Assembly: GCA_001790955.1 (NCBI GenBank)
Contig: MGDP01000220.1
Location: forward strand, 1 to 45,288
Direction: 5' to 3'
Length of the DNA stretch: 45,288 nt
DNA from: Candidatus Tectomicrobia bacterium RIFCSPLOWO2_12_FULL_69_37
GTDB taxonomy: Bacteria > UBA8248
Every line of letters starts with the position of its first letter. The stretch's first letter is position 1. Shown in pieces: positions 24,067 to 33,120 of this stretch. The position numbers were made by a program, and so were the translations under genes. The notes under the pieces were generated by a model. It saw only the letters and a list, made by a program, of their open reading frames with translations. It was not told the origin of the DNA and ran no database searches.

Positions 24067-24813
24067 CTAGGCCTCCAGCACCGAGGCGCGGATGAACTCG
24101 CGGTTCATCTTCGCGATGTGGCTGATGCTGACCTCCTTGGGGCAGACGGCCTCGCACTCGGTGTGGTTGGTGCAGTTGCCGAAGCCCTCGAGGTCCATCT
24201 GGTGCACCATGCCGAGGACGCGCTGGGCCCGCTCGGGATGGCCCTGGGGCAGGTGGGCCAGGTGGGAGACCTTGGCCGCCACGAAGAGCATGGCCGAGCC
24301 GTTCGGGCAGGAGGCCACGCAGGCGCCGCAGCCGATGCAGGCGGCGGCGTCCATGGCCTTCTCCGCGTCGTCCCGGGGGACGGGGAGGGCGTTGGCGTCG
24401 GGGGCGCCACCCGCGTTGGAGGAGACGAAACCGCCCGCGTGGATGACGCGGTCGAAGGCGGTCCGGTCCACCACCAGGTCGCGGACGACGGGGAAGGCCC
24501 TCGATCGCCAGGGCTCGACCGTGATGACGTCGCCGTCCTTGAAGTGGCGCATGTGGAGCTGGCAGGTGGTGGTGGCGCGGCGGCCGCCGTGGGCCAGGCC
24601 GTTGATGACGAGCGAGCACATGCCGCAGATGCCCTCGCGGCAGTCGTGGTCGAAGGCGACGGGCTCCTCGCCCTTGGCGATCAAGCGCTCGTTCACGACG
24701 TCGAGCATCTCGAGGAAGGACATGTCGGGGCTGATGTCCTTCGCCTCGTAGCTGACGAGGCTCCCCCTCTCCTGGGCGTTCCGCTGCCGCCAGATGCGCA
24801 GGGTCAGGTTCAT
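24067..24813 (-). CDS. sdhB: Succinate dehydrogenase/fumarate reductase iron-sulfur subunit
   Basis: A 248-residue subunit that carries electrons from the flavoprotein to the membrane anchor. The [2Fe-2S] ligands are C58, C63, C66 and C84 ([10 protein letters not shown] then TTTC). The ferredoxin-like part has C159-IGC-GAC and C169, and C214, C220, C224 for the [4Fe-4S] and [3Fe-4S] clusters, so all three centres are present. ATG 24813 shares one base with the stop of sdhA. It is the last gene of the sdhCAB operon and ends before the shared terminator. Confidence 0.95.
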   Translation of the reverse strand: MNLTLRIWRQRNAQERGSLVSYEAKDISPDMSFLEMLDVVNERLIAKGEEPVAFDHDCREGICGMCSLVINGLAHGGRRATTTCQLHMRHFKDGDVITVEPWRSRAFPVVRDLVVDRTAFDRVIHAGGFVSSNAGGAPDANALPVPRDDAEKAMDAAACIGCGACVASCPNGSAMLFVAAKVSHLAHLPQGHPERAQRVLGMVHQMDLEGFGNCTNHTECEAVCPKEVSISHIAKMNREFIRASVLEA

Positions 24814-26726
24814 CACTTGTAGCTCCTCTCGGCAAGATGAACCGTCTCGAACTCGAGAGGCTCCTTCTGGAGGACGGGCTTCTGGCCGGGGCCCTTGTGC
24901 TCCCAGGCGCTCACGAAGCAATAGTCCTTGTCGTTGCGCTTGGCCTCGCCCTCCTCGGTCTGGTACTCGGCCCGGAGGTGGCAGCCGCAGGACTCCTCGC
25001 GGGCGAGGGCGTCGTGGCATATGAGCTCGGCCAGGTCGAGGAAGTCGGCCACCCGGCCGGCCTTTTCGAGCTCGGGGTTGAGCTCCTTGGCGCCGCCCGT
25101 AACCTTGACGTTCTCCCAGAACTCCTCGCGGATGGCCGGGACGATCTCGAGGGCCTTGGTCAGGCCCCCGCGGCTGCGCTCCATGCCGCAGTGCTCCCAC
25201 AAGACCTTGCCCAGCTCGCGGTGGAAGGAGGTCACCGAGCGCTTTCCCTTGACGGAGAGAAGTTTGCGGATGCGCTCCTGGGCCTCCTCCCCGGCCTGCC
25301 GGAACTCGGGGCGGCTCGCGGCGACGGCGCCGTACTTCTGCCCGGCGAGGTAGTTGCTCAGGGTGTAGGGGATGACGAAGTAGCCGTCCGCCAGCCCCTG
25401 CATGAGGGCGCTCGCCCCGAGGCGGTTGGCCCCGTGGTCGGAGAAGTTGGCCTCCCCCAGCACGAACAGGCCGGGGACGTTGCTCATCAGGTCGTAGTCC
25501 ACCCACAGCCCGCCCATGGCGTAGTGGACGGCCGGGTAGATGCGCATGGGCACCTGGTAGGCGTCCTCGCCGGTGATGCGCTCGTACATGTCGAAGAGGT
25601 TGCCGTAGCGCTCGCGGATGACGCCCTCGCCGAGGCGCTTGATGGCGTCCGAGAAGTCGAGATAGACGCCCAGGCCTCCCGGGCCCACTCCCTTCCCCTC
25701 GTCGCACATGCGCTTGGCGGCGCGCGAGGAGACGTCGCGGGCGGCCAGGTTGCCGTAGGCGGGGTAGATCCGCTCGAGGTAGTAGTCGCGGTCCTCCTCG
25801 GGGACCTGCCGGGGGTCCCGCTTGTCCCCCGCCCTCTTGGGCACCCAGATGCGCCCGTCGTTCCGCAGCGACTCGGACATGAGGGTGAGCTTCGACTGGT
25901 GCTCGCCCGTGACGGGGATGCAGGTGGGATGGATCTGGGTGAAGCAGGGGTTGGCGAAGAGCGCCCCCTTGCGGTAGGCGCGGTAGATGGCGGTGACGTT
26001 GTTGCCCATCGCGTTCGTGGAAAGGTAGAACACGGGCGCGTAGCCGCCGGTGGCGAGGACCACGGCGTCGGCGGCGAAGGTCTCGATCGCCCCCGTCACC
26101 AGATCCCGGGTCACGATGCCCTTGGCGTGGCCGTCCACGACGACGAGCTCCTGCATCTCGGTGCGCGGGTGCATCGTGACGGTCTTGGCCGCGATCTGGC
26201 GGCACAACTCCGCGTACACGCCGAGGAGGAGCTGCTGGCCGGTCTGGCCCCGGGCGTAGAAGGTGCGCGACACCTGGGCGCCGCCGAAGGAGCGGTTGGC
26301 GAGCTGGCCGCCGTACTCGCGGGCGAAGGGCACGCCCATGGCGACGCACTGGTCGATGATGGCCGCGCTCAGCTGGGCGAGGCGGTAGACGTTCCCCTCG
26401 CGGGAGCGGAAGTCGCCCCCCTTCATGGTGTCGTAGAAAAGGCGGTAGACGCTGTCGCCGTCGTTCTGGTAGTTCTTCGCGGCGTTGATGCCGCCCTGGG
26501 CCGCGATGCTATGGGCGCGGCGGGGGCTGTCCTGGAAGCAGAAGCAGTCCACCCGGTAGCCCATCTCGCCCAGGGTGGCCGCGGCGGCCCCGCCGGCCAG
26601 GCCCGAACCCACCACGATGACCCGGTAGCGCCGCTTGTTGGCGGGGTTGACCAGCCGCATCTCGTTGCGGCGCTTGTCCCACTTCGACTCGATGGGCCCG
26701 GAGGGGACTTTGGATTCGAGCTTCAT
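24813..26726 (-). CDS. sdhA: Succinate dehydrogenase/fumarate reductase flavoprotein subunit
   Basis: A 637-residue catalytic subunit that interconverts succinate and fumarate at the inner face of the membrane. The FAD-binding [17 protein letters not shown] is at 40-56, and covalent FAD is expected on His72 in [37 protein letters not shown] and the C-terminal C-rich [19 protein letters not shown] are characteristic. The length and the [16 protein letters not shown] block are those of the branch that pairs with a single large cytochrome b anchor. AGGAGGAGG precedes the ATG, 12 bases after the sdhC stop. Confidence 0.95.
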   Translation of the reverse strand: MKLESKVPSGPIESKWDKRRNEMRLVNPANKRRYRVIVVGSGLAGGAAAATLGEMGYRVDCFCFQDSPRRAHSIAAQGGINAAKNYQNDGDSVYRLFYDTMKGGDFRSREGNVYRLAQLSAAIIDQCVAMGVPFAREYGGQLANRSFGGAQVSRTFYARGQTGQQLLLGVYAELCRQIAAKTVTMHPRTEMQELVVVDGHAKGIVTRDLVTGAIETFAADAVVLATGGYAPVFYLSTNAMGNNVTAIYRAYRKGALFANPCFTQIHPTCIPVTGEHQSKLTLMSESLRNDGRIWVPKRAGDKRDPRQVPEEDRDYYLERIYPAYGNLAARDVSSRAAKRMCDEGKGVGPGGLGVYLDFSDAIKRLGEGVIRERYGNLFDMYERITGEDAYQVPMRIYPAVHYAMGGLWVDYDLMSNVPGLFVLGEANFSDHGANRLGASALMQGLADGYFVIPYTLSNYLAGQKYGAVAASRPEFRQAGEEAQERIRKLLSVKGKRSVTSFHRELGKVLWEHCGMERSRGGLTKALEIVPAIREEFWENVKVTGGAKELNPELEKAGRVADFLDLAELICHDALAREESCGCHLRAEYQTEEGEAKRNDKDYCFVSAWEHKGPGQKPVLQKEPLEFETVHLAERSYK

Positions 26727-26738
26727 GTCAGCCTCCTC

Positions 26739-27416
26739 CTATTTCACGAGCCCGGCCAGGACCGCCAGGGGGATGGAGATGTAGCCGATCGCGATGACGA
26801 CGCCGGCCACGGGCCCCACCCTCTTGAAGCAGGGGTTGTAGGCCGGATGGTTGAGGCCCACCGTCTGGAAGAAGCTCGTGAGGCCGTGGCTGAGGTGGAA
26901 CCCGAGGAGAATCATCGCCACGATGTAGACGCCCGAGACCGCCGCGTTCGAGAAGCCGAGGACCATCATCCGGTACACGTCCGGCAGGCCCTTCGGATCC
27001 ATCAGCTTGAGGTACTCGGGGTTCGTCGCCCCGAGGGTGAAGTGCATGAGGTGGTAGACGACGTAGGCGAGGATCAGGAGGCCGCTCATGACGATGGTGC
27101 GGCCGGCGTAGGTGGTCACGAGATGGGCCTCGACGGCGTAGGGCTCGGGCCGGGCGGCCCGGTTCAGCCGCCAGAGCCGGAGCGCCGAGCCCACGTGGGC
27201 CAGGAAGACGACCAGGAGCACGACGCGGACCACCCACAGGAGGGCGCCCAGGTCGCGGAGCTTGTGGGCGTAGCCGTTGAGGGAGTCCCGGCCGGCGAAC
27301 ACGAGGAGGTTCCCCAGCAAGTGGCCGATCACGAAGCCGAACAGGAGGAGGCCGGTGACGGCCATCACCTGCTTGGCCCCGATGGAGGTCTGGCACAACC
27401 GCGCGAACCGGCTCAT
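26739..27416 (-). CDS. sdhC: Succinate dehydrogenase cytochrome b subunit (single-anchor type)
   Basis: A 225-residue membrane anchor with five hydrophobic segments, as in the di-heme anchors of B. subtilis SQR and Wolinella QFR. His-containing helices (FVIGHLLGNLLVF, FLAHVGSALRL, VVYHLMHFTLG, LLGFHLSHGLTSFF) supply candidate heme ligands. The motif IGAKQVMAVTGLLLF opens the first helix. ATG 27416 is chosen over an upstream in-frame start because MSRFARLC begins the family protein and GGGAGGGG lies before it. First gene of sdhCAB. No separate sdhD is present or needed. Confidence 0.9.
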   Translation of the reverse strand: MSRFARLCQTSIGAKQVMAVTGLLLFGFVIGHLLGNLLVFAGRDSLNGYAHKLRDLGALLWVVRVVLLVVFLAHVGSALRLWRLNRAARPEPYAVEAHLVTTYAGRTIVMSGLLILAYVVYHLMHFTLGATNPEYLKLMDPKGLPDVYRMMVLGFSNAAVSGVYIVAMILLGFHLSHGLTSFFQTVGLNHPAYNPCFKRVGPVAGVVIAIGYISIPLAVLAGLVK

Positions 27417-27680
27417 CCCCTCCCTCCCTCGGCCGAGAAGAATCCAGCGAAGGCGCCCACAGAGCCCACGGCGGGCCAATGTAATCCCAGCCACCCGAGC
27501 GGTCAACCGCGGGAGCCCTCTCCGGCCCGTGTCCACGATGGGCCGTCATGCACCCGCGAGAAACGGGTTGCCCTCTCCAACCCAGGGTAGTACTATCTTT
27601 TTAGTTGGCTCTCCCGTTTTGATACCAAGGAAAGGCTCGGTCTTCCGGCCTCACCGGCAGCCAAGGGGGATTTCTGCGCC
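27417..27680. other. 264-base region upstream of the sdh operon
   Basis: Contains the leader and presumably the promoter of sdhCAB on the minus strand. An AT-rich spot at 27588-27605 is the best place for it, but no clear hexamer pair is seen. GGGTTG-N7-CAACCC (27566-27584) could form a leader hairpin. Confidence 0.4.
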
Positions 27681-28505
27681 CTAGGGCGCCTCGTTCAAGT
27701 CCCAGTCGTACCCGTGGTCCGCGATGCGGGAGAACTTCGCGAGCCGAGCGGCCAGATGAGGCGAGGCATAGCGGCGCAGGTGGGCGAGGACCCCAGCGTC
27801 GCTCCCGCCGAAGTCCTCCGCGTACCAGTGGTAGATGCTGGAGACGACGGGGCCGTACTCCGTCAGGCGGACGCCCCGGGGATGATTCACGTAGGCCCGC
27901 GCCCCCTCGGTGAGCATGGCGTCCGCCGTCCCGGCCGTGAAGGGCGCGGGGGCGAGGTTGGGGCAGCCGACCGAGGCGCAGTTCACGGCATAGTGGATGC
28001 GCGGGTCCCGCCAGATGGGCCGCAGGATGCGGTGCTCGATGTCGTCCAGGCTCAGCGCCTCCCCCTCCACCCGGACGAGCTTCTTCCCCCAGGGCCCCAC
28101 CGCGAACCAGCCGGGCGAGATGTTGATCCGCAGGATGGTGTTCACGGGGTGGTGGCCGAGGATCACCTGGACGGTCAGGGCGTTGTAGAGGTTGATCCAG
28201 TAGGCGAGCTGCTCGGGACGGCTCAGGAGGCTCACGGCCATCCCGCTCAGGCGCTGGACGTAGCCCGAGAGCGCCTGCCTGTCCCCGGGCGCGACGCCGC
28301 CGTAGCGCACCCGGTTCACTCCGTCTCCGCCGCGCACGAGGTACTTGGAGAGGAACCTTCCCCACTCGGCGTGGTCCACCCGGACGGCCGAGGCAGGGTC
28401 ATGGGCCAGCCAGCGCTCCCAGAGCTCCGCCTTGGGCACGGCCCAGGCGGGCGGGGCCAGTGCAAGGCAGAAAGCCAGAATCCCCAAGGCCGGCCGACGT
28501 CGCAT
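27681..28505 (-). CDS. DUF547 domain protein, exported
   Basis: A 274-residue protein with a Sec signal peptide (MRRRPALGILAFCLALAPPAWA, cut after AWA) and a DUF547 domain covering most of the rest. Family blocks seen are QLAYWINLYNALTVQVIL, LSLDDIEHRILRP, RIHYAVNCASVGCPNL and EDFGGSDAGVLAHLRRY. The conserved Cys pair in NCASVGCP and the nearby His may be functional, but the role of the family is not known. It is periplasmic by signal peptide. GGAGGTGAG lies before ATG 28505. A hairpin at 28578 separates it from the upstream methyltransferase/ATP-grasp gene. Confidence 0.87.
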   Translation of the reverse strand: MRRRPALGILAFCLALAPPAWAVPKAELWERWLAHDPASAVRVDHAEWGRFLSKYLVRGGDGVNRVRYGGVAPGDRQALSGYVQRLSGMAVSLLSRPEQLAYWINLYNALTVQVILGHHPVNTILRINISPGWFAVGPWGKKLVRVEGEALSLDDIEHRILRPIWRDPRIHYAVNCASVGCPNLAPAPFTAGTADAMLTEGARAYVNHPRGVRLTEYGPVVSSIYHWYAEDFGGSDAGVLAHLRRYASPHLAARLAKFSRIADHGYDWDLNEAP

Positions 28506-28577
28506 CTCACCTCCCTCCGCGGCGAGTCCCTTCTTGCGGGAACACCCGGAGGGGGAATTTATTCGCCCCGAAACGAA

Positions 28578-28607
28578 GCGGCCGCGGCCCCGGAGGGCCG
28601 CGGCCGC
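28578..28607 (-). terminator. Terminator of the methyltransferase/ATP-grasp gene
   Basis: A 13-bp perfect stem GCGGCCGCGGCCC with its complement, four-base loop, 21 bases beyond the stop codon at 28629; on the minus strand it is followed by TTCGTTTC. A fair rho-independent terminator for this GC-rich genome. Confidence 0.6.
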
Positions 28608-28628
28608 GGGCCGTTTGTCTTCCGGCGG

Positions 28629-30626
28629 TTACCGCCCGCTGCCGTTCATCGGCACCAGCTCCCCGGCCGCCTCCTCCTTGCGCTCGGCCGGCAGGGCGTC
28701 GAGGCCCAGGCGCTGCTCGGCCGCCCGGAGGATGGCCTCGAGCATCCCGGCGTAGGGGACGCCGGCGAACTTGGCCATCTTGGCCAGGTGGCCGTCCCAG
28801 CACCAGCCGGGGTTGGGGTTCACCTCGAGGAGCTTGGGGTTCCCCTCGCCGTCCAGGCGCCAGTCGAAGCGGGCGTAGTCCCGGCAGCCCAGCCGCTCGA
28901 AGAGCTTGAGGCAGGCGTCCACCATCCGCTTCTCGGTGACGTCGGGGAGGCTGGCGGGGATGGAGCGCAGCCGGGCGTAGGGTGAGTCCGGGTCCCACTT
29001 GGCCTCGTAGCCGCAGATGCGGGGCAGGTCCTCGGGCAGCTCCGAGTAGTCTTCCTCGCTGACGGGGAAGACGGTGTAGGAGACGCCCGGGTTGCCGATG
29101 ACGCCCACCGTCAGGTCCGAGCCGGCCAGGAACTCCTCCGCCAGGATGGGCTTCTCGTAGCCGTACTTGCGGTGGAGCTCGGTGACCACGTTGAGGAGCT
29201 CCTCGTGGTCGTGCACCACACTCCGCTGGGTGATGCCGAAGCTGGAGTCGCCGAAGTTGGGCTTTACGATGGCCGGGAAGGCGAAGGGCATCTCGTAGGT
29301 GGACTCGCCCGGCCTGATGAAGAAGGCCTCCGGAACGGGGATGCCCATCTCCTGCGCGATGCCGCGCACCAGCGACTTGTCGTAGCAGTAGGCGAGGCAC
29401 TGCGGGCCCGCCCCCGTGAAGGGGATGCCCAGCGCCTCGAGCAGGGCCGGGACGTGCAGCTCCTTCAGGGGGTCGTTCCCCAGCCCCTCGTCGCAGAGGT
29501 TCAGCACGAAGTCGGCCTTCCCCTTCAGCTTGCCGAGCTCGCCGATGAGGGAGTCGTGGTTGGAGAGGTAGAGGAAGTGGTACTCCTTCAGCTCCCGGAG
29601 GGCCGCCTTCATCTGGTCGATGGTGTAGAGGTCGTCCTCGTCGAAGACGGCGGCCGGCTTGACGATGTCCTGCTTGGCCGGGTCGCCCATCACCACCGCC
29701 ACGGTGCGGACGGCCTCCTTGGGGCGCTTGCGGACGGGGGTCCACTCCTTGCGGGCCACCGCGGCGAGGATGATGCGCCGCTCCATCATCCCCAGGTCCT
29801 GGTTGCGCTGGGAGCCGGTGGCGATCTCCCCGTGGACGACGGCGTCGTGGAACCCGGCCGCCTTGAGCAGCTCGGCCAGCTCCGCCCGGCTGTAGAGCCG
29901 CTCGGCGTAGAACTGGTCCACCAGCACCCCCTTCTCGACGTGGGTCACCACCTCGCGGGAGATGAGCCGGTGGCCGTCCGCCGAGAGGGCGCGCTCGCGG
30001 CAGACGAAGTACTTGTCGTCCAGCCACTCCCAGGAGCGGGGCTGGAAGTGCTCCCGGAGGTACTCCCCGTCCGAGACGTCGATGAGGAGCTTGCCCCAGG
30101 GCTTGAGCACCCTGCACACCCCCTGGAGGACCTTCAGGTCCTCGTTGGCGGTCTCGAAGTAGCCGAAGCTGTTGCCCAGGATGAGGGCCGCGTCGAAGGT
30201 GTCCGGCGGGTAGGAGAACTTGCGGGCGTCCCCCTCGCGGAACTTGACCGGGAGGCCCTCCTTCTTGGCGATGCTCTTGGCCTTCTGGATGAGGAAGTGG
30301 GAGCGGTCAAGCCCCTCCACCCCCCGGAAGCCCCGGCGGGCCAGCTCCAAGGCGTGGCGGCCCTGGCCGCAGCAGAGGTCGAGGATCCTGTCTTCGGGGG
30401 AAATCCGGAGAACTTGGGCGAAATGCTCGACTTCCTGGCGGGTGATGCCCGGGTCGGCGACGACGTCGGAGTCGGTCTTGAGATAGAAGGAGTTGAAGAT
30501 CCCCCGCCACCATTCGGGCGGGACGTGCTCCTCCAGGTTGGCGACGGGGCCGAGCGCGCGCTTGCGGTGCTTGCCGTTCTTGGCGGGAGCGGCGGACTTT
30601 CCTGGTGCCGGCGGTTTGTCGCTCAT
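28629..30626 (-). CDS. SAM-dependent methyltransferase fused to D-Ala-D-Ala ligase-like ATP-grasp domain
   Basis: A 665-residue bifunctional-looking protein. After a Lys/Pro/Ala-rich tail (1-30), residues 40-290 form a class I methyltransferase: motif I is D83-LCCGQGRH-91, followed by GVEGLDRS, REGDARKF, ALILGNSFGYF and LKPWGKLLIDVSDG. From about 303 to the end is an ATP-grasp ligase of the D-Ala-D-Ala ligase fold, with ALGIPFTGAGPQ, FPAIVKPNFGDSSFGI, ILAEEFLAGSDLTVGV, DYARFDWRLD and the metal-binding end KLLEVNPNPGW (near 598). Such enzymes activate a carboxylate with ATP and join it to an amine. The combination suggests methylation and amide formation on one small molecule or peptide; the substrate is unknown. 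GGAAAGG precedes ATG 30626. Confidence 0.88.
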   Translation of the reverse strand: MSDKPPAPGKSAAPAKNGKHRKRALGPVANLEEHVPPEWWRGIFNSFYLKTDSDVVADPGITRQEVEHFAQVLRISPEDRILDLCCGQGRHALELARRGFRGVEGLDRSHFLIQKAKSIAKKEGLPVKFREGDARKFSYPPDTFDAALILGNSFGYFETANEDLKVLQGVCRVLKPWGKLLIDVSDGEYLREHFQPRSWEWLDDKYFVCRERALSADGHRLISREVVTHVEKGVLVDQFYAERLYSRAELAELLKAAGFHDAVVHGEIATGSQRNQDLGMMERRIILAAVARKEWTPVRKRPKEAVRTVAVVMGDPAKQDIVKPAAVFDEDDLYTIDQMKAALRELKEYHFLYLSNHDSLIGELGKLKGKADFVLNLCDEGLGNDPLKELHVPALLEALGIPFTGAGPQCLAYCYDKSLVRGIAQEMGIPVPEAFFIRPGESTYEMPFAFPAIVKPNFGDSSFGITQRSVVHDHEELLNVVTELHRKYGYEKPILAEEFLAGSDLTVGVIGNPGVSYTVFPVSEEDYSELPEDLPRICGYEAKWDPDSPYARLRSIPASLPDVTEKRMVDACLKLFERLGCRDYARFDWRLDGEGNPKLLEVNPNPGWCWDGHLAKMAKFAGVPYAGMLEAILRAAEQRLGLDALPAERKEEAAGELVPMNGSGR

Positions 30627-30753
30627 CCTTTCCTTTCCCCCCCTCCGTGCTTCATATGGATACGGGCGGAAACGAGCTTGGGGGGCGTCTCCCCCCGCGC
30701 CCCGCGCACCGTCCGACCCCCACGGCGGACGGCCTTCCGGGGCCGATGGCGCA

Positions 30754-30781
30754 AATGTAGCCCAAACCACGGATTTTGCAC
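30754..30781 (-). promoter_or_regulatory. Weak promoter candidate for the methyltransferase/ATP-grasp gene
   Basis: On the minus strand GTGCAA, 16-base spacer, TACATT, about 130 bases before the start codon. The -10 is acceptable, the -35 poor. Included because the surrounding 60 bases are the only AT-rich stretch upstream of the gene. Confidence 0.25.
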
Positions 30782-30782
30782 T

Positions 30783-30811
30783 AAGTTTTTTGCCCCGCCC
30801 GCAAAAAACTT
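30783..30811 (-). terminator. Hairpin terminator after the ChaN-like gene
   Basis: AAGTTTTTTGC (30783-30793), seven-base loop, GCAAAAAACTT (30801-30811): an 11-bp perfect stem 28 bases past the stop of the ChaN-like gene. The A/T tracts lie inside the stem, so it would give a U-tract in either direction, as in bidirectional terminators. Confidence 0.6.
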
Positions 30812-30838
30812 GGGGCCGGGGAAAGGCGGGGCGGGGGG

Positions 30839-31816
30839 CTACTTCTCCTCCCCCCTCCCGAACCGCTCGAGGCCCCGGCGGAACTTGACGCAGGGGTCCT
30901 CGCGGGGATGGGGGGCGGTGAACCAAAGGGCGTCGTAGGCCCCCGGGCGGGGCAGGTAGGCTTCGGGCCGGCGCTTCTCCGGGCGGACCTCGGCGAAGGC
31001 CAGGGCGAACTGCCCGGCCTCGGGCATGAGAGAGGCGAGATCGGGCGGGATGCCCGCGGCCCGGTCGGCGTGGCCCGCCCCCGTGATGAGCACCGCCCCA
31101 TCCGCCTTTCCCCGCGGGGCCCGCAGGGCGCGGGCGAGGGAGAGGGCTATCATCCGGTTCCGGGCCCGCCAGGCCTCGTAGAGCCCCCCCAGCCTCTCCT
31201 TCGGGATGACCCGGCAGTGGGACTCGTAGAACTCCTCCAGCATGGCCGCCCGCCGCGCCGGGTCGGGGGGCCCGAGGGCCAGCTCCTTGGCGAGGGGGGC
31301 CGGAAGCTCCCCCAGCCCCCGCCGGGCCACCTTCGCCGCCAGCTCGCGCGGGAGGTCGGTCGCCAGGACGGGGAGCCCGGCCCGGTGGGCGGCCTCGACG
31401 AGCGGGGCGTAGAGGGACCAGTCCGGCCACCCCCGGCGCCGCCAGCCCGTCACCTCGGGGATTTTGGAGAGGTCGGCCCGGGGATCGGCCAGGAGCTTGG
31501 CGAGGGCGGGGGCCGCGTCGGTGGTGAACATCTCGAAGCCCAGCGCGGGCCTCCGCCCGCGATCCAGGAGGGCGATGTAGGTCCTGGCCTGGAGCTGGTG
31601 GTGGACCGGGTTGTCGTGGACCTCCCCCAGGTAGACGACCCGGGCCTGGACCATCCACTTCCAGAGGGCCTCCTCGGCCAGGAACCCTCCCCTCCACCAG
31701 ATGCGGCCGAGGAGGGGGTGCTTCTCCTCCCCGGCCCCCAGGGCGGCGGCCGCCCCGCTCAAGGCGAAGACGGCCAGAAGCGCACAGGCCAGAAGGAGGG
31801 GAGGACGTTTCTCCAT
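30839..31816 (-). CDS. ChaN-family protein (DUF399), exported, putative heme-binding
   Basis: A 325-residue protein with a Sec signal peptide (residues 1 to about 26, ending SGAAAALG) and a ChaN-like domain. The family marker VVYLGEVHDNPVHHQLQ is near residue 55, with LGFEMFTTDAAP, WSLYAPLVEAAHRAGLPVLATDL and VLITGAGHADRAAGIPPDL further on. ChaN of Campylobacter is a heme-binding outer-membrane lipoprotein, and many homologues resemble TraB/TIKI metalloproteases; which role applies is unclear. No lipobox is evident. It is longer than the usual domain by a C-terminal tail with PCVKFRRGLERF. It stands between two terminator-like sites with its own start region facing the divergent GNAT gene. 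Confidence 0.83.
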   Translation of the reverse strand: MEKRPPLLLACALLAVFALSGAAAALGAGEEKHPLLGRIWWRGGFLAEEALWKWMVQARVVYLGEVHDNPVHHQLQARTYIALLDRGRRPALGFEMFTTDAAPALAKLLADPRADLSKIPEVTGWRRRGWPDWSLYAPLVEAAHRAGLPVLATDLPRELAAKVARRGLGELPAPLAKELALGPPDPARRAAMLEEFYESHCRVIPKERLGGLYEAWRARNRMIALSLARALRAPRGKADGAVLITGAGHADRAAGIPPDLASLMPEAGQFALAFAEVRPEKRRPEAYLPRPGAYDALWFTAPHPREDPCVKFRRGLERFGRGEEK

Positions 31817-31898
31817 CAGGGGCAAGGCGTCACCTCGGAGAAGGCGGGCTCGGCAGGGCGGCCGGGAGGGAGTATATTCCGCCCCGAGGAGGAAAGGG

Positions 31899-32411
31899 AT
31901 GCTCCGGATCGACCCCATGACGAGCGGCGCGGACCTCGAAACCGCCCGGGAGCTTCTCGGCGAGTATGCCCGGCTGCGCGACGTCTTCACCTGCTTCGAC
32001 CGGGCCGGGCGCCACCACAAGGAGATGACCGAGCTGCGGGAGCTCTACAGCCCCCCCTCGGGCGCCTTCTTCCTCGCCCGGGAGGAGGGCCGGCCCGCCG
32101 GCTGCATCGGCCTCCGGGACCTGGGCGGCGGCGTCTGCGAGATGAAGCGCCTCTACGTGCGGGACGCCTTCCGGGGCCGGGGCATCGGCCGCAGGCTCGC
32201 CGAGCGCCTCGTCGGGGAGGCCCGGCGGATGGGCTTCCGCCTCATGCGGCTCGACTCCCTCGCCTGGATGAGGGAGGCCCACGCCCTCTACCGCTCCATG
32301 GGCTTCCGCGAGATCCCGGCCTACCACGACCGGGGCCAGCCGGGGGAGATCTTCATGGAGCTGGACCTCGGGGTCCCGGCGCCCCGGCCCGCGTCCGCCC
32401 CCTTGGCCTAG
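31899..32411 (+). CDS. GNAT-family N-acetyltransferase
   Basis: A 170-residue acetyltransferase that moves an acetyl group from acetyl-CoA to an amine. The core shows FFLAREEGRPAGCIGLRDL (strands 2-3), CEMKRLYVRDAFRGRGIGRRL with the CoA pyrophosphate loop RGRGIG, and YRSMGFREI near the end. ATG 31899 has GAGGAGGAAAGGG upstream. It is divergent from the ChaN-like gene (82 bases apart) and convergent with the ACT gene, whose stop codon overlaps its own within the same CTAG. Acceptor substrate unknown. Confidence 0.9.
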   Translation: MLRIDPMTSGADLETARELLGEYARLRDVFTCFDRAGRHHKEMTELRELYSPPSGAFFLAREEGRPAGCIGLRDLGGGVCEMKRLYVRDAFRGRGIGRRLAERLVGEARRMGFRLMRLDSLAWMREAHALYRSMGFREIPAYHDRGQPGEIFMELDLGVPAPRPASAPLA

Positions 32412-32827
32412 CCCCTCGCCCCCAGGGCCCGGGCCGCCGCCCGCTGGTCCTTGGGCTTCACCCAGAAGATGAGGGCGAAGCGCTGCTTCCCGGCGCAGAG
32501 ACCCGTCACGGCCGTCACGTTGATCTTGGCCGCGCCCAGCTTGGCCATGACCCCCGCCAGCGCCCCCGCCCGGTCGCTCCCCTGGACCAGGAAGGCCTTC
32601 TTCTTCGCGCTGACCCGCAGCCGGGCCCCGCGCGCCGCCCGCAGGAAGGCCGAGTTCTTGGCCGGCACGAAGTCCACCTGCACCCGGTTCTTCCCTGCCG
32701 GGAAGGCGTGGACGGCGAGGAAGCTCACCCCCGCCTTGCGGAAGGGGTCGAGCATCTTCGCCCCGGCCCCGGGCTTGTCGGTCGAGGTGATGTAGAAGTA
32801 GTCCACCGTCTTGATCAGGTCGGCCAT
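32408..32827 (-). CDS. Tandem ACT-domain protein
   Basis: A 139-residue protein that appears to be two ACT domains back to back. Residues 5-65 start with TVDYFYITSTDKPGAGAKML and hold HAFPAGKNRVQVDFVP; residues 75-135 start with KAFLVQGSDRAGALAGVMAKL and hold INVTAVTGLCAGKQRFALIFWV. ACT domains bind amino acids or other small ligands and regulate enzymes; stand-alone pairs usually act as sensors. No partner enzyme is adjacent. AAGGAG precedes ATG 32827 and the promoter would be in the large gap to the right. Stops overlap with the GNAT gene at 32408-32411. Confidence 0.8.
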   Translation of the reverse strand: MADLIKTVDYFYITSTDKPGAGAKMLDPFRKAGVSFLAVHAFPAGKNRVQVDFVPAKNSAFLRAARGARLRVSAKKKAFLVQGSDRAGALAGVMAKLGAAKINVTAVTGLCAGKQRFALIFWVKPKDQRAAARALGARG

Positions 32828-33120
32828 GATCGGTCTCCTTCTCGCTCAGGGCGGGCGCACGGCAGGTCTTTCCGCCAATATACGCCCTCGCGTCCCATCG
32901 CGCAGGAAAGCCTCGCCAGGGAAAGCGCGGCCCCCCCCTTCCCGGCCCGTGCCCCGCGGCCCTGGCGCCGCCCTCCCGGGCGCCGCCTTTTTCCTGCCGG
33001 AATATCCCGGAAATTCCCGGAAAGCCCCAGACGCCCGGGCCTTTTCGCCGGCGCGGCCTTTTCTCGCGCGAACGCCCGCTCAAACGGTGGACATCCCCTC
33101 AAGGACCTCGATCCAGGGAT

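Noticed and set aside
24837..27590. Plus-strand open frame of about 900 codons over sdhA and sdhC
   Set aside because: The minus strand has complete SdhA and SdhC with cofactor motifs; the plus frame shows none.
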